Shown here piece by piece: positions 11,276 through 23,234 of a DNA stretch of 64,000 nt. The notes under the pieces are model-generated. The model saw nothing but the letters and a program-made list of their open reading frames with translations. It searched no databases and was not told the DNA's origin. The stretch comes from Argentina anserina (Eukaryota; Streptophyta; Magnoliopsida; Rosales; Rosaceae): positions 5,332,001 to 5,396,000 of the forward strand of contig NC_065876.1 of the NCBI RefSeq assembly GCF_933775445.1. Reading direction: 5' to 3'. Within the stretch, counting starts at the first letter, position 1; each line of letters starts with the position of its first letter. The translations under genes and the position numbers were made by a program.

Positions 11276-13227
11276 ACACGGGCATTGAGAAAAATAACCT
11301 TGTTATTGGTAAATTTTGGTTCTAAATTGTTGTTAGTGGTAAAAACCCCTATTTTCAACATTAGTAAATAACCTTTGTCTGCACTGTTATATTTGATTTT
11401 TTATTGTTTATTTGCAGGCTGAGGTTCCATGATGATGTTCAAGTCAGAAGATAGTTTTATGTTTATATTAGGTTTGTAAATTTGAGAACCACCATAATTT
11501 TACCACTAGGTAAACTGAATTACAACCTAATTGTGACCGGAGTGCACATGATTTTGTATCAGTTACCTGCATTGATTACACGATGTGGGTGGCAGAAGTC
11601 AGTGATTACTGTGCTTTACCTGCATTACAGTCTGTCAATGTACTCCATGGCTTTAACTCTTATTCGGGGTTCCCAAAATATAAACCTATAAATCAAGAAC
11701 TGCAAAGATCGATGCTCCTGACGCAGGGAGGCATGAACAGGTCCTGTAGCATACGAGTTACTTTTTTTTCACCGATAAGTAGAAAAGCCTAAGCAGTTGC
11801 ACATGGTAGAAGCCACCCAGCTAATTTCGCCTCAGCTGCCAATCCTGCAGCATCAACACCAAATTTGGTTTAGGGTTCAGTTGAATTCAAAAAACATTGA
11901 TGTTGAATTCAACAAGCAAATCTCCTTGGCAAGCATTTAGAAAAAAATCATCAAACAGGTAGTAATTCTAAACTTTCAATGCCTGACATCTCAGGGAAGA
12001 GTAGATTGCTAAAAACCAAAATGAAAATTCTGTCATAAGCTATTGCAAAGAGCATTATATAGCAGATCTACAAATAATCAACTTAATTTGTCATTAGAGA
12101 GGTAACTTAATTTATGGTTCTTTTCTCCTTATTTTCTTAAATCGACTTTTTCCTTACTTTTTTTCCCTTCCCAGTGTAGTTTATACTGCCTATAACTACA
12201 AATAAGATGCATTTGTATTCATATAACTACCTTTCCTGAGGTAAGCGTGGGGGTTTTCCAACAAAGCACTCCAGAATTCTTCTTCAACCTGCACGCAAAA
12301 TATTAAAATATAAAATATTTGCACATCCAAAATATTTTGGTCACCAACAAAAGAAAAAAGAGCAGAAAGACACTACTCTTTTTTATAGTTGCCAGTGTTG
12401 TTACCATTGTCAGAGCCACAACAGAAAGCAAAAGTATCACTTCCCAAAAGACAAGCTTCAAAAGATGTCCTAGCTGGGATTGCAAAATTGTTTTGTAGTT
12501 TGGTGCAACAGGTCACTTGAGTAGCATCTGTGGAACACAACTTCTTTTGAACCCTCAAGAGTTTTTGGGAAACACCACCTTGATTGATGTTCAGGTTGGT
12601 GAAAAGATAGGACCTGGCAGTCTTGGTTGCTTCCCTCTTCCCTTGAAGTATGAAGCTTTAATCCAGGAGGCTTTGGTGCATCGTTTTCAAAAGATCTGCA
12701 GGATGAGGCCGCTCTTGTACTCAGCACGTTTCCTTCACTATTTCTTAATGTACTTACAACCACCATTTTGTCAAAGCAGTTATGTGGCACTTGAGAAGCA
12801 CAATCACAAAAACAAGGTAATATAGGCTTCTCCGATGTGTATTCAGAGTAATCTGAACCACTTCCACGCTCACAGAGAGATGGTGACTTTTGTTGCAATC
12901 TGTTTCATGATTATATGGATGATAACAGACTGCAAGTCATGAAATTTTTAGTGTATGTGACCTTGAATTTACCAAATTGCAACTACTAGGTTGGATTACC
13001 TTGATTCACAAATAGAGACGACAATCTTCCTAGTTTCCTCAAAAAATTCTTGAATGACTTGGATGGCATAAATCTATAGCTCTCTTCCACATAGATTCCA
13101 ACTGTTCATCAAAATCCTTCTGCATTTGCGACTTGTCTGATGTGTTGGCATTGCATGAAGTAGGGTCACTTGGCCCTGTACATGATGTATGCAAAGTCAT
13201 ATGATCAAAAAGCACAAACAAACTTCA
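11276..13227. repeat. Direct repeat copy B (pair of 1-1952)
   Basis: Counterpart of 1-1952. Its right end falls in the intron between two exons of the STICHEL-like pseudogene, whose coding blocks continue to 15785. This embedding marks it as the parental copy. Confidence 0.95.
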
Positions 13228-15785
13228 ATGTGCATTCATAGAGAGCTAATTAAGGAAAAGAAAAATGATTTGCAAATCATAGGATTACATTCTCACCTCT
13301 CTCTTGTGTAGTTCTCAAACTCTTTGTATCACTAGCATCCACTGAGGAGGATTCCGCAGAGCTCAGCTGCAAAAGAGCTGCAGTAAGCCATGTTGTTTGA
13401 TTCTTGGATACCCGTAATTGCTTATCGGTTTCAGAGAATATTTTCAACGCATGACTCAGTTTCTGGAAGTCCATTTCAGCTGTGGCAAGGAAAATTAACA
13501 CAGCACCGTGGTATAAACACATAACCGCAAGATGAGACAGCATACATTAGAGAAACAATAAGCATTTGTGAAGAAGCTATAACAAGTTCATAGTAGATAA
13601 TTTGGTCATCCCAGTAGAAAGTAAAGAGGATGAGCACGCTGTAGCATAAGAAGATGCAGTAGTAAATAATGTATAGTTGATAATCATAAAATGTATGTTC
13701 AAGTACTTTACAAATTAATGTAACGTAGTTTTCCATTAATATCAGTTTAGCAACAATATGTTATCACCGAAATCTAACAAAATTTTTGATTTACGAAAGC
13801 ATGCTTCAGGCACTAGCATTTACTGAAGTACATTAGTGATGCAACCATATTAAACTACTTACAGGTATGCCTACGAGAGAACTTTTTCTGGACTTCTGAG
13901 CCACCTTCCTCACCGGCAAGGATGTCCATAATGAGATTTGCCAACTGTGAGATAAGTTGCATGGGATCAATCCTTGATCTCATAAACTCCCTGGCCCTTA
14001 CAACTGTATTAGAAATGTCAGATGACAATGCCAGATCTAGCAATTCGAGTAATTCATCATCAGAAACAGCTCCAATCTGAAAAACAATACAATGATTAGA
14101 TCTCCACAGAACCTGAGATAAATAAAGTTGCATTATAGATGAAAAATAGAAGACAAAGAATCAATGACAAATTTCCGAGATCTCACAAGCTCGTATGCCA
14201 GGCCCGTTGTGATTTTTTTATTAAGCAAACTTAGCTGATCAAGCATCATCTCTGCATCCCTAAGCGAACCATTTGATTTGGCAGCGACAAAGTTTAAAGC
14301 AACCTGATCAAAGTCAAGCCCCTCTTCAAAACAGATTTTCCCTAGCTTGCTTGCAATATCATCATCCTTAATCTTAGGGAAGTGATATCTCTGGGATCAT
14401 GATACCGCATTGCGTGGCAGCTTATCCAGATCAGGAGTGATCATCACAAAGACAACATGTTGAGAAAGGTTATCAATGCTACTGAAAATGGTCGCCCATG
14501 TTTCCCCCCACATCAAGTGGCACTCATCAATGATGAAAACCTTAAACTGTGAAGACGCTGGAGGTGTAGCTGCATTCTTAATGAGAGACCTAACCCGGTC
14601 TCTCCGGTTGATTCTCAGAGAATCTATTTCCTTGATGTCCCCGCTGTTTCCAGAAAAGTACATATTACACTCACTGCAGAGACCACACGGTCTATCTCCT
14701 CCAGGGAAAGACAATTTAGTGCTGCAGCAAAAATTCTTGACGCTGATGTCTTTCCTGTACCTTGTGGACCATGGAAAAGATAGAATGAGGTTATTCTTCC
14801 CCTAGAGATAGCACCCAAGAGTGACCTTGCAACAACATTTTGTCCTACCAAGTTGATGAAAGATTTTGGCCTGAATTTCCAACTCAGACTCCTGGGCTTT
14901 TCTAATTGTGAATTGGTTTCATTTCCAATGTGTTTCAAGCTTCTGTGGTCATAAAGTGCAATATCCCTCTGCATTCTTGAATAACAAAGGATGGTTGTCA
15001 GCATCAAAAGAACTGTTAGCTTCTCTGAATCTAAGGGTTCTTGACCAGAAGCAGCTTAGTCCACCACCAGGATGATCATGATCTACAGTATCAACCTCTT
15101 CATTTGCAAAAACGGATGTACTATGGATTGAAAGATCACCACCTCCTGAAGGGCATGGACTACTGGTTCGACTCCTACGATCACCAATTGCCCCAGAAAA
15201 ATCAGCACAACTTTCACACTGTGATTTTCGATTTGATAAAATCTGATCTACTCTTTCGAAACATGATGATCTGATAGTTTCTTCATATTCCACATCCTCC
15301 TGAGGCTTTACACATATCAAGGCCAATCCTTTATCCATATGACTGCTATTATATCTATGACTCAGTGATTTATGTCTCAAAACCTCTTCTTTATCTGACC
15401 CTGAAAGATCAAACTCATCACCCTGATTGCTCCTAAGACTCCCTGTGCTTCCAACCCACTCTGAAATCTCATGCAGGATCAACCTAGACTTGTTTAAATC
15501 CGGGTTCAGTTCAAAATCATCTAAGAAATCCTCTCTTTCTGAATTCTTTGGCCTCACACAACTACGTTTATCAGAGCCACCTTCTTGGAAAGTATTCAAG
15601 AACAGCATAGAGATATCATTACCCGAATTCATTTCCCAATTAACATTCTCAACCGGAGAAGAGAACTTGCTCATAGAATTAGTTGATGGATCCCTTAGAG
15701 ACCTCACCCTCCGCAGAGCTACCAGAGCTTTAGAGATAGGTACATCAACAGAATGACGCCGCCCATCCATCCTATCTCCAAACAA
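12241..15785 (-). pseudogene. STICHEL-like protein (DnaX/RFC-type ATPase), multiply broken
   Basis: Blocks in order: exon 15785-14187, exon 14076-13863 (IGAVSDDELLELLDLALSSD, LISQLANLIMDILAGEEGG), exon 13479-13297 (MDFQKLSHALKIFSETDKQL), exon from 13175, and C-terminal pieces 12898-12470 and 12558-12373. The core has Walker A (GPQGTGKTSASR, about 14750-14770), a CGLCSEC zinc motif, Walker B (IIDECH) and VFVMITPDLDKLP, as in STICHEL and its paralogues, plant relatives of bacterial DNA polymerase III gamma/tau linked to trichome branching. Lesions: frame changes near 14955 and 14700; an in-frame TGA at 14397-14399, where relatives have Arg before SQRYHF; a frameshift near 13040; and one near 12555. 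The exons between the lesions still splice in phase, so decay is recent or part of it is sequence error. A last exon at about 12288 is possible but weak. Confidence 0.85.
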
Positions 15786-17756
15786 TTAATAGTAATCTAG
15801 CCTCCAAATTCAAACTTCACAACCCAAAGCTGTGCATTCCAAACCTGAAATAGACATAGTGCCAATATAAACACAACATCTCAATATAAAATTGATGGAA
15901 AAAAGAGAATCATAGAGGTGATAGAGCCAATCATTTTCTATAGAACCCAAACCACAAAATTTAAAAACTTTCAAACTGAACCAGAAATATATTCAAAACC
16001 TCAAATCCACAACTAGCTTCAGTCTCTAATTTACTAAAACCCCAGAAGCAATACGCTGGATTCTCATCACAGCCGCCAATTTAGGCAAAGTAAAAATCAA
16101 AACTTTGAATATATATACATAAACCATACAACAATGCAGTACCTTTTAGCTACAGAACACCACCATAGAATTCACAAACTCACTTTCTTCCCACCTCTGG
16201 ATAAGTAAAACCAAAATCCCAGAAAGCCATTCCCAATGTTTAAAAAGAGAATCAGACTTTCAAAACCCACAAACCCAAAGAAAGCATTGGTCCTATAATC
16301 ATATCAAAAACACAATCACACACAGCTCGACACACACTACAACAGTCTACAATGGAGATTCAAAGATAAAATCTTGAATTCACAAAACCAGCAATATAAA
16401 AAATCTCACCCAAAACAAAAACAGGGAAAACCCAGAAAGTCCAAACCTTTGGAGTTTTCAAGCGGAGAAAGCGGGACTCAGACTTAAAAACCGTAAGAAC
16501 TAAGAACAAAACAGCGGTGTCTCCTCGGTGGTTGAGCTCCGTGGTCGAAGAGGAGGAGAGTAATAGAGAGGGGGGAGCGGTTGAGTGGCGGAGATGTAAA
16601 TATGAGCAATGTGAGGGGTGGTTGGGGGAGAAGGAGGAGGGGCAGAGAGAGATGAGTTATTTGGTGAGACATGATAGTGTTCTGGTTGCAGAGTTTCTGA
16701 GCAGGAATAGTGAGTCCTCGTTGGACTGTGTGCCTCGGAGAACGAGCTCCAGGGGTATTTTGGTAAATATATGGTCTAGCTGACCAGGCCGGGTCTGCTA
16801 AGTTTTCTCCTTTCAGTTATTTGTTTTTGGGCCGGGAAAATTGCCAGAATCGTATCTAACTAATCTAAGCCATTTCGAGAGGGGACGCGCATGACGGACG
16901 CGTGTTTGTAACGTTCCCTCTTCCGCGAAAGCTGTTGTGAACGTGATTCTCGCATAGCTCTCTTTTGACTGTTGTCGATTAATTTTCATCATGAGGTATG
17001 CATTACTTTGCTTGGTGATAAATATATTAGGTCTCGCTGTCTTCATGTAGAGCGGTATCTATAAATATTAACCTACGAATTCAATTGAGGGTTTTACCAT
17101 ATTGCCAATGTGTATATATATACATATAATTATTTGTATCAACTCTTGCATATGATCACATGCAAGAATAACATTAACCATAGTAGAGGATGACTAATTC
17201 TACATACATTAACACCCCTAAGCCCCAAAAAAATATAAAAATTAACTCGATACGAGGCTCTTTCTAATGATGACCATCTTGTTAAGAATTTTGATCTCAT
17301 ATTTAGATATTTACCGTTTAGTTTATAAATATACATGAGTAGATCACCATTGCAAAATTATATTAGAATTAACAATCGTTAATATATTCATAAATGATAA
17401 AACTATATTTTGAACTTGAACGGTTCATGTTTGTTAGTTTTGGTTTGTTCATTAATTTGACATACTTTAATACTTTTTTTAGTACTTTGAAACATTAACG
17501 ATCGTTAAATTGGCTGAAAATTTGTATATATAATTTACTCATATATATCTAATATCTAAACGTTTGAGATGAAAAAATGTGATCGAAAAATAGATCTAAT
17601 AATAATTAATTAATTAGAAAGTCTTCGATTAGTCTTTAACAAAATAGTCTTTATTAGAAATTTTCTCAACTCGACCCATACACGGATATGGACTGCATGT
17701 TGTGACTTGGGGAATTTAGAACCCAGGAAAGAGGGAATTGGGGAATTTATAACAGA
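15786..17756. other. 5' flank of the STICHEL-like pseudogene and intergenic DNA
   Basis: 15786-16500 is AC-rich and looks like the former minus-strand leader and 5' introns. 16500-16800 is purine-rich on the plus strand. 17050-17600 is AT-rich with MITE-like text (aacggttcatg at about 17418, gatcgaaaaatag at about 17581). No gene was recognised. Confidence 0.4.
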
Positions 17757-17846
17757 ATTAACACAGTAGTAGTATATATACAACGTCATTTCAGACCAAA
17801 AAATATCTTTCACAACGTCCCCCCCCCCCCCCCCCCCCAAGCGGTT
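17757..17846. repeat. Duplicated segment with 20-base poly-C, copy 1
   Basis: Begins attaacacagtagtagtata and ends aagcggtt around a run of 20 C (17819-17838). The same segment recurs at 18171-18255 with 15 C. Confidence 0.9.
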
Positions 17847-18170
17847 CCATCTCACTAAATAGTCCAAACAGTTAAAAGTCTAAGAGACAGATCGATCATG
17901 CCTCATTTATTTTGATGAAAGTTGGCGCGCGGTTCCCCACCTCTTCGCTCTCATACGTTATGAACTTATGACTTAATGCGAAGTACGTACTGTACTCGAA
18001 TTTCAATATAGAAGCGCTTTTCGATCAGTTTTCACGTTACGAGTCAAGGAACCCTAGCTAGTTGTGAAATACTTGCAAAAAAGCACTTTAATTTACACAA
18101 AAGAAGAAGCGGCATGAATGATCATTTGCAGGTAGCAGCTAGAAAGATAACGACGAGTCAATGACATTCG

Positions 18171-18255
18171 ATTAACACAGTAGTAGTATATATACAACGT
18201 CATTTCAGACCAAAAAATATCTTTCACAACGTCCCCCCCCCCCCCCCAAGCGGTT
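18171..18255. repeat. Duplicated segment with 15-base poly-C, copy 2
   Basis: Identical to 17757-17846 apart from the C-run length (15 against 20). It lies among three copies of gagtcaatgacattcgat (about 18153, 18269 and 18291), a layout suggesting template switching during repair. Confidence 0.9.
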
Positions 18256-18586
18256 AATGACAAGTACGAGTCAATGACATTCGATAACGACGAGTCAATG
18301 ACATTCGATTAATTTGCAAAGCAAAGCATGCACTGGGCGGGTATAAGTTATTAAGAACAAGTACGCGGGCGGAAATTGCTGTCTCGATCCAGAACCATCG
18401 CTCATGCAGTCCTGCAGTTTCATATCTATGAATTTATAAATCATGGTCGAAGCGAGATTTACAAAAGTTGCACGCTATCTATCTGACATGACCGATTCCA
18501 GTCGGTTTGGTCGATCATGGCGCGGACTCTACAGATACTAGAGTAGAATTACTAGAATAAATATGCAATATCAGCTAGCAGCCTAG

Positions 18587-18591
<5 letters not shown>

Positions 18592-18618
<27 letters not shown>
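18592..18618. repeat. AG dinucleotide microsatellite
   Basis: About thirteen AG/GA units in a row. Confidence 0.95.
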
Positions 18619-19642
18619 TGTTGGTTGATCGTTGGTCAATAGGTAGAGTTGGGAGATGATATTTATTTTGGTCAAAATGAATTCAATTCGAACTACAAAA
18701 CTGAGGAGAACTGGACCTTTAACCTAGCACGTTAAGTTCTACTGCGTATAGCATTGAACTAGCTGTGACCCTCTTTCTGGGTTTATAACTCTTACTTAGT
18801 ATGATAGGTGAAAGTGAAACAAAGTAGTTGTGTACCTGATACGTACACATTGATAGTTCCACGTCTATTGCTCTACTTTTATTTAAAGTTTCTCCTACTA
18901 TTATGATAGGTTTACTCATTATACTGCACAGTTTTAAGGATCTATCTATCTTCTATTTTTCTTTGATACGTTACTGATCTATCTACTGTACGTACAAGTG
19001 TCAGATGCTCAACTCAAGGATACTGCTAAAAGTTTTAATGACTTTGTTTATAACTTATGTACTGTAATAACCCAGGAGTAAGAATCAAACACCAAAAACA
19101 TACGCACCATCTGGTTACCAAAATAGCCTCTGGTTGAGATGATACAAAGTTACAAACCAAGTTACATTTCAATTCGTGGCGAAATTAATTATGTGATTGC
19201 TAGTCTTGAAGATCTCATCATGAGTGCGTGAATCTGAAAATAAACATAGAAAATATATGAAATGAAATTCCCCTTAATTGGCAGGCATGGTATGGGAATA
19301 ATATGTTACTACAGTAATCAAGCTTTTTTTCAAGTAGAAAACACATATGTAGTCAGCTGGTTTCTATGAATACTTACGTCGATGATCACAGATCACCCAG
19401 AGAAATACGATTACAACAACTAGTACGTACGTAGTCCTGCTAGCTTTCAACTGATGCAAAAAAGTATTACATCTTAAATGGTGACAAAGGAGCACGTAAA
19501 GTTTCGAATTCAGCTGGTTGTAAAGCAACTCGATCCCGAATGGTATGTATACCTTGTGTTTTTAAGTGCACTATCTCCCTTCGAGATAGCAATTAATCTT
19601 TCTGTAGATGAACTCAAGTACTCAACAATGAACTGCGCGCGA
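18619..19642. other. Intergenic, no gene seen
   Basis: AT-rich sequence of about 1 kb. No conserved coding pattern, RNA gene or clear repeat was recognised. Confidence 0.45.
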
Positions 19643-19650
19643 GTGTGAAA

Positions 19651-20116
19651 CAGTGGTGGATTAAGGATTCACAATTCGGGGAGATTTGAATTTTTTCCTC
19701 AACTGTCGAAATGATAAAATTTTGTACTGCTAAAATATTCAAATATAATATATTAAATGTATACATTGTTAATGTGAAAATAACAATCAATTCAAAATCA
19801 TCATAAGTTTAGTCAATTACAAAAAGAAATTTTTGGAATTGATCAAAAACTTTAATCAAAATTAATGCACAATGAAAATAAAATAGATTAATTACATATT
19901 GAATAAATCAAAGAAGATTTGAAGTAAATGGAAAAATAGACACACAAATATGTATTTGTTGGGATTTGATCTTGGGTGAGCTTGATATTAACAAAACGTC
20001 AAAACCAAGCATACAAAACTACACCATATGAATATATAGCATGTACTACACCAAATTCTTGGAGGGACTTGAGTCCCCCCCCCCCTCCCCCACCAATTTC
20101 CCTAGATCCGCCCCCG
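19651..20116. mobile_element. Non-autonomous hAT-type element with 8-bp TSD
   Basis: The element is flanked on both sides by gtgtgaaa (19643-19650 and 20117-20124), an 8-bp target duplication as hAT transposons make. Its ends are imperfect inverted repeats: CAGTGGTGGATTAAGG at the left, and CGGGGGCGGATCTAGG when the right end is read on the other strand, 11 of 16 matching. No transposase fits in 466 bp. A C-rich run lies near the right end (20074-20093). Confidence 0.75.
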
Positions 20117-20224
20117 GTGTGAAACTCGACTTGCGATGGAAATATCAACAACATTTTCAAGTAGCTCAAAGGCAAAAGCCGTAAAACGTATCTTCGAATT
20201 CCGTCCTTGGATTGAAGCATCAAA

Positions 20225-20260
20225 ATCAGACCAATCTATATATATATATATATATATATA
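20225..20260. repeat. TA microsatellite, left junction of the integrated virus
   Basis: A run of TA units ends where the viral terminal repeat begins. A TA run continuing into GT units (28221-28248) lies at the other end, so the virus appears to have entered a TA/TG microsatellite. Confidence 0.8.
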
Positions 20261-20323
20261 TACCAGAGACCACGGAAGCATGTATTACAATGTTTTAATT
20301 GCTTATTACTAGGAGATGACTAT
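20260..20323 (-). repeat. Terminal redundancy of the endogenous virus, 3' copy
   Basis: 64 bases identical to 28161-28224. In the circular viral genome these are the same segment, so the insert is one monomer plus 64 bases. Confidence 0.92.
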
Positions 20324-20490
20324 TACAGAAGGTTTAATACAACAGAATGAAAATTAAAGGTTACTAACTAAGAACTTATGCATGAATTAAAAAGAACTAT
20401 TACAATGAAGAAGCTCTCGGATTGTCCAGAGAAGGAGAGAAGAGAGGAATTGGAAAATTCCGGGGTGATTCTAATGAAGGAGAGGACCTC

Positions 20491-20498
20491 CTTATATA
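20491..20498 (-). promoter_or_regulatory. TATA box of the viral pregenomic promoter
   Basis: On the minus strand TATATAAG lies about 200 bases downstream of the second viral ORF, where caulimovirids carry their single strong promoter. TTGAC motifs (W-box-like) cluster just upstream (20520-20680). A transcript starting about 30 bases below would run through the terminal repeat into the primer site in the circular form. Confidence 0.55.
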
Positions 20499-20704
20499 GG
20501 AGAACGAATCTGCTTTTACTGTTGACTTTGACTGTTGCTGAATAGTGGACTGTCTGACATGTGAGTGAATAGTAAAAAGTCACTTGTTCATGAATAGTAT
20601 TCTACCGAGTAACTGTAGCTTCGGTGGAAAAGCTTATTTTGACTTTTGCTTAGATCTTTGACTTGGGCTTGAATCTTGACTGGGTTTGCTACATGCTGGA
20701 TTGT

Positions 20705-22114
20705 CTATAGTTCGTATGGGTCTTGACTATCTTGGTAATCAGCCCATCTGGTTGGTTGACTCGGGGCTGTTTCACTATGGGCTTCTGATGATGAGGAGCA
20801 ATTATCTTCATTATCTTCAGTTTCTGAAAGATTAGTAGCCTGTTGTGATAAAGTGACTGCTTGTTGCATAAGTTTTTCAGCCATTTTTTGTAGCTCTGAT
20901 GCTGTGGTGGAGGTTGACTTTGAAGATGTAGACTTTTTTGACTTATTTTTCTGACTGGAAGAGGATGTTGTTTGGGCCGTGCTGGCCTGGCCTGAGCTTA
21001 TTGCAAACGGCTGGTGGGCCAAAATGACTTCTGCAGGGGATGATTTAATCGTGACCTGTCCATGTGTTGACTGGAGATTGACCGGAGTTGTTTTAATTGT
21101 AACTTGACCGGGAGGATTGTTTGCAAATTCTTTTTCAAACTGGGTAAGAATTCTGTCGGTGTTGAACTTGTCCCACCATTTGACTAGATAGTTTCTGGAA
21201 ATACAAAATTCATTGTGAAAGTCGTAATTCCATTTTAAGATCCAAGGGATTTTGTATTTTGACATGAACATGAGTGTTGGGTCAAAGTTTTCTTCATAAG
21301 TAGTATGGGGAACTGAAACTTCAAATTTTTTTACTGCTGATTGTAGGGCAGGAGGAAGAATATCATTAGAGGCACCATGGTACTCCCACCATTCTCCGAA
21401 CCATAAAGGGAACTGGCGGATAAATTTATCAAACTTGATAAACCAAGAGTGACTGAAATCTTGTTTTTGATGGAGGAAAATTTTATTCCAGGCATCAATA
21501 TAATCATGATAGGTACATTCGAAGGTTGGGTGTTTGGAAAAAGCATCGAAACCCCAATCAGATAATGGGATAACCTTTTTAATATAAAGGGAATGGTACA
21601 AAATTTTCTTTGTTGGATCTTGATTTTCATAGATGGTTTTAATTGAAATGGACTCAGAAGTAGTGAGACAATTGTGATAGAAAGATAATGGTTTACCAGG
21701 AGGATAATGGTTGATTGGGCCATAGAAAAGTTTAGCCATAGCGATTGGTGATTTTAACTGTATTAGGGATGGTTCAGCAAAGAAACAAAATTCTCTAGCC
21801 CTAAACTGATAAGGTGATGATTTCGGATGATGGATATATGCCGGGGGAGGTGGAGCTGTTTGGAGTTTGAAAGGATCATAATCATTGACTAATGCTGACT
21901 GGTAATTGGGCTTTGGTTGACTAAGAGTAGTTCCTAGTGGACTATATCTATTTGTAACTGGCAGAAGAGTATGACCTGTATAGGGAACGAGACTAAGAGA
22001 TGAGGATGACTTGGGATTTTCTTCTTTTATTTCATTTTTTACTGGTGATGGTGACTCAAGGTTTACTATTTCCTTTCCGGCCCTGTGGGAGCCGGGAGAG
22101 TTGAACCGTCGCAT
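20705..22114 (-). CDS. Viral ORF2, unknown function
   Basis: An uninterrupted frame of 469 codons whose start overlaps the end of the polymerase frame by 49 bases. The N-terminal third is Pro/Ser-rich, the middle is rich in aromatic residues and Lys (for example WFGEWWEYHGAS), and the C-terminal part is Ser/Thr/Gln-rich with a helical stretch (LQKMAEKLMQQAVTLSQQA) and an acidic serine tail. Florendoviruses have a second ORF of unknown role in this position. It is the longest intact frame of the insert. No enzymatic motif was recognised. Confidence 0.7.
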   Translation of the reverse strand: MRRFNSPGSHRAGKEIVNLESPSPVKNEIKEENPKSSSSLSLVPYTGHTLLPVTNRYSPLGTTLSQPKPNYQSALVNDYDPFKLQTAPPPPAYIHHPKSSPYQFRAREFCFFAEPSLIQLKSPIAMAKLFYGPINHYPPGKPLSFYHNCLTTSESISIKTIYENQDPTKKILYHSLYIKKVIPLSDWGFDAFSKHPTFECTYHDYIDAWNKIFLHQKQDFSHSWFIKFDKFIRQFPLWFGEWWEYHGASNDILPPALQSAVKKFEVSVPHTTYEENFDPTLMFMSKYKIPWILKWNYDFHNEFCISRNYLVKWWDKFNTDRILTQFEKEFANNPPGQVTIKTTPVNLQSTHGQVTIKSSPAEVILAHQPFAISSGQASTAQTTSSSSQKNKSKKSTSSKSTSTTASELQKMAEKLMQQAVTLSQQATNLSETEDNEDNCSSSSEAHSETAPSQPTRWADYQDSQDPYEL

Positions 22115-23205
22115 GATGAACCCTGCAAAAATTCTCGGGTTAGAAAATCTGGTATATGATTATCACTCCCCTTTATGAATGCAATTTCAAAATCAAAAAT
22201 ACTTAAAATTCCTTGCCATCTGGCAAAAATCTGTTTGCTAGCAATATTTTGAACATCTTTTTCTAAGACATCTTTTGCGCTTTTGCAATCAACTCTTACT
22301 AAAAAATTTTGATTTAATAAATCATCTTGAAATTTGCTGATACATAAGACAATAGATAAAATTTCTTTTTTGATTGTGCTGTAATTAGCCTGAGCTGGGT
22401 TCCAAGCTCCAGAATGAAAACGGACAATTTGTTCGGGATGACTAGGAGAAATTTGTTGTTTAAGGATACCACCATATCCTATATCTGAGGCGTCAGTTTC
22501 CACTATTTTAAAGGCATCTGGAAGGGGAATTCCTAAACATGGTAATGTTTTAACATGATTTTTGATTTCTCTGACTATAGATGTATGAGTAATAGTCCAA
22601 GGAGGAGGATTTTTATTTAATCTGTCAAATAAGGGTTTGCATTTCTTTCTGAGATTTTGATAGAAATCTGCTATGTAATTTAATGATCCAAGAAATCTCT
22701 GTAGTTGAGTTTTGTCTAGTATGACATTTGGGAATTTGTCTGCAAATTGGATTACTCGGTTAATGGGTTGAATTTGTAAGTGATGGATATTGAATCCTAA
22801 GAATCTGATGTTTGACTGAAATAGTTTTATTTTTGAAGCGGATACCACTAAACCATTGTTTTTTATAATAGAAAAAAATTGGTGAAGATGTTTCCAATGT
22901 TGATCAATGGATTGAGAGAAGATTAGGACATCATCGATGTACACAATTGAAAAGTGACTGTAAGAATTAAAAATGTCGTTCATAATATTTTGGAATTCAC
23001 TAGGAGCATTCTTAAGACCAAATGGCATAACATTCCATTCATAATGGCCGAAAGGAGTAACAAATGCAGTTTTATATTTCTCAGCTTCATTGATTTGGAT
23101 TTGCCAAAAACCTGATTTCATGTCAAATTTACTATAGACTGCTGATTTATTTAGTCTGTTGATTAAATCTCTCTTGTTGGGAATAGGGTATCTGATCCAT
23201 TCCAA
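22066..23205 (-). pseudogene. Viral reverse transcriptase and RNase H region
   Basis: Contains FDMKSGFWQIQI, FVTPFGHYEWNVMPFGLKNAP, the catalytic YIDDVLIFS (about 22925-22945), a connection domain, and an RNase H with Asp/Glu residues in ETDASDIGYGG, TIKKEILSIV and RVDCKSA, ending near SDNHIPDFLTREF. The first part of the reverse transcriptase (conserved KSPWSCAAFYV) lies upstream in a different frame; one frame change near 23240 separates them. The frame is otherwise open to 22066. This copy cannot make the complete enzyme as it stands. Confidence 0.85.
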
Positions 23206-23234
23206 AACTGTATTTAAAGGTTTATAGTTGATGA

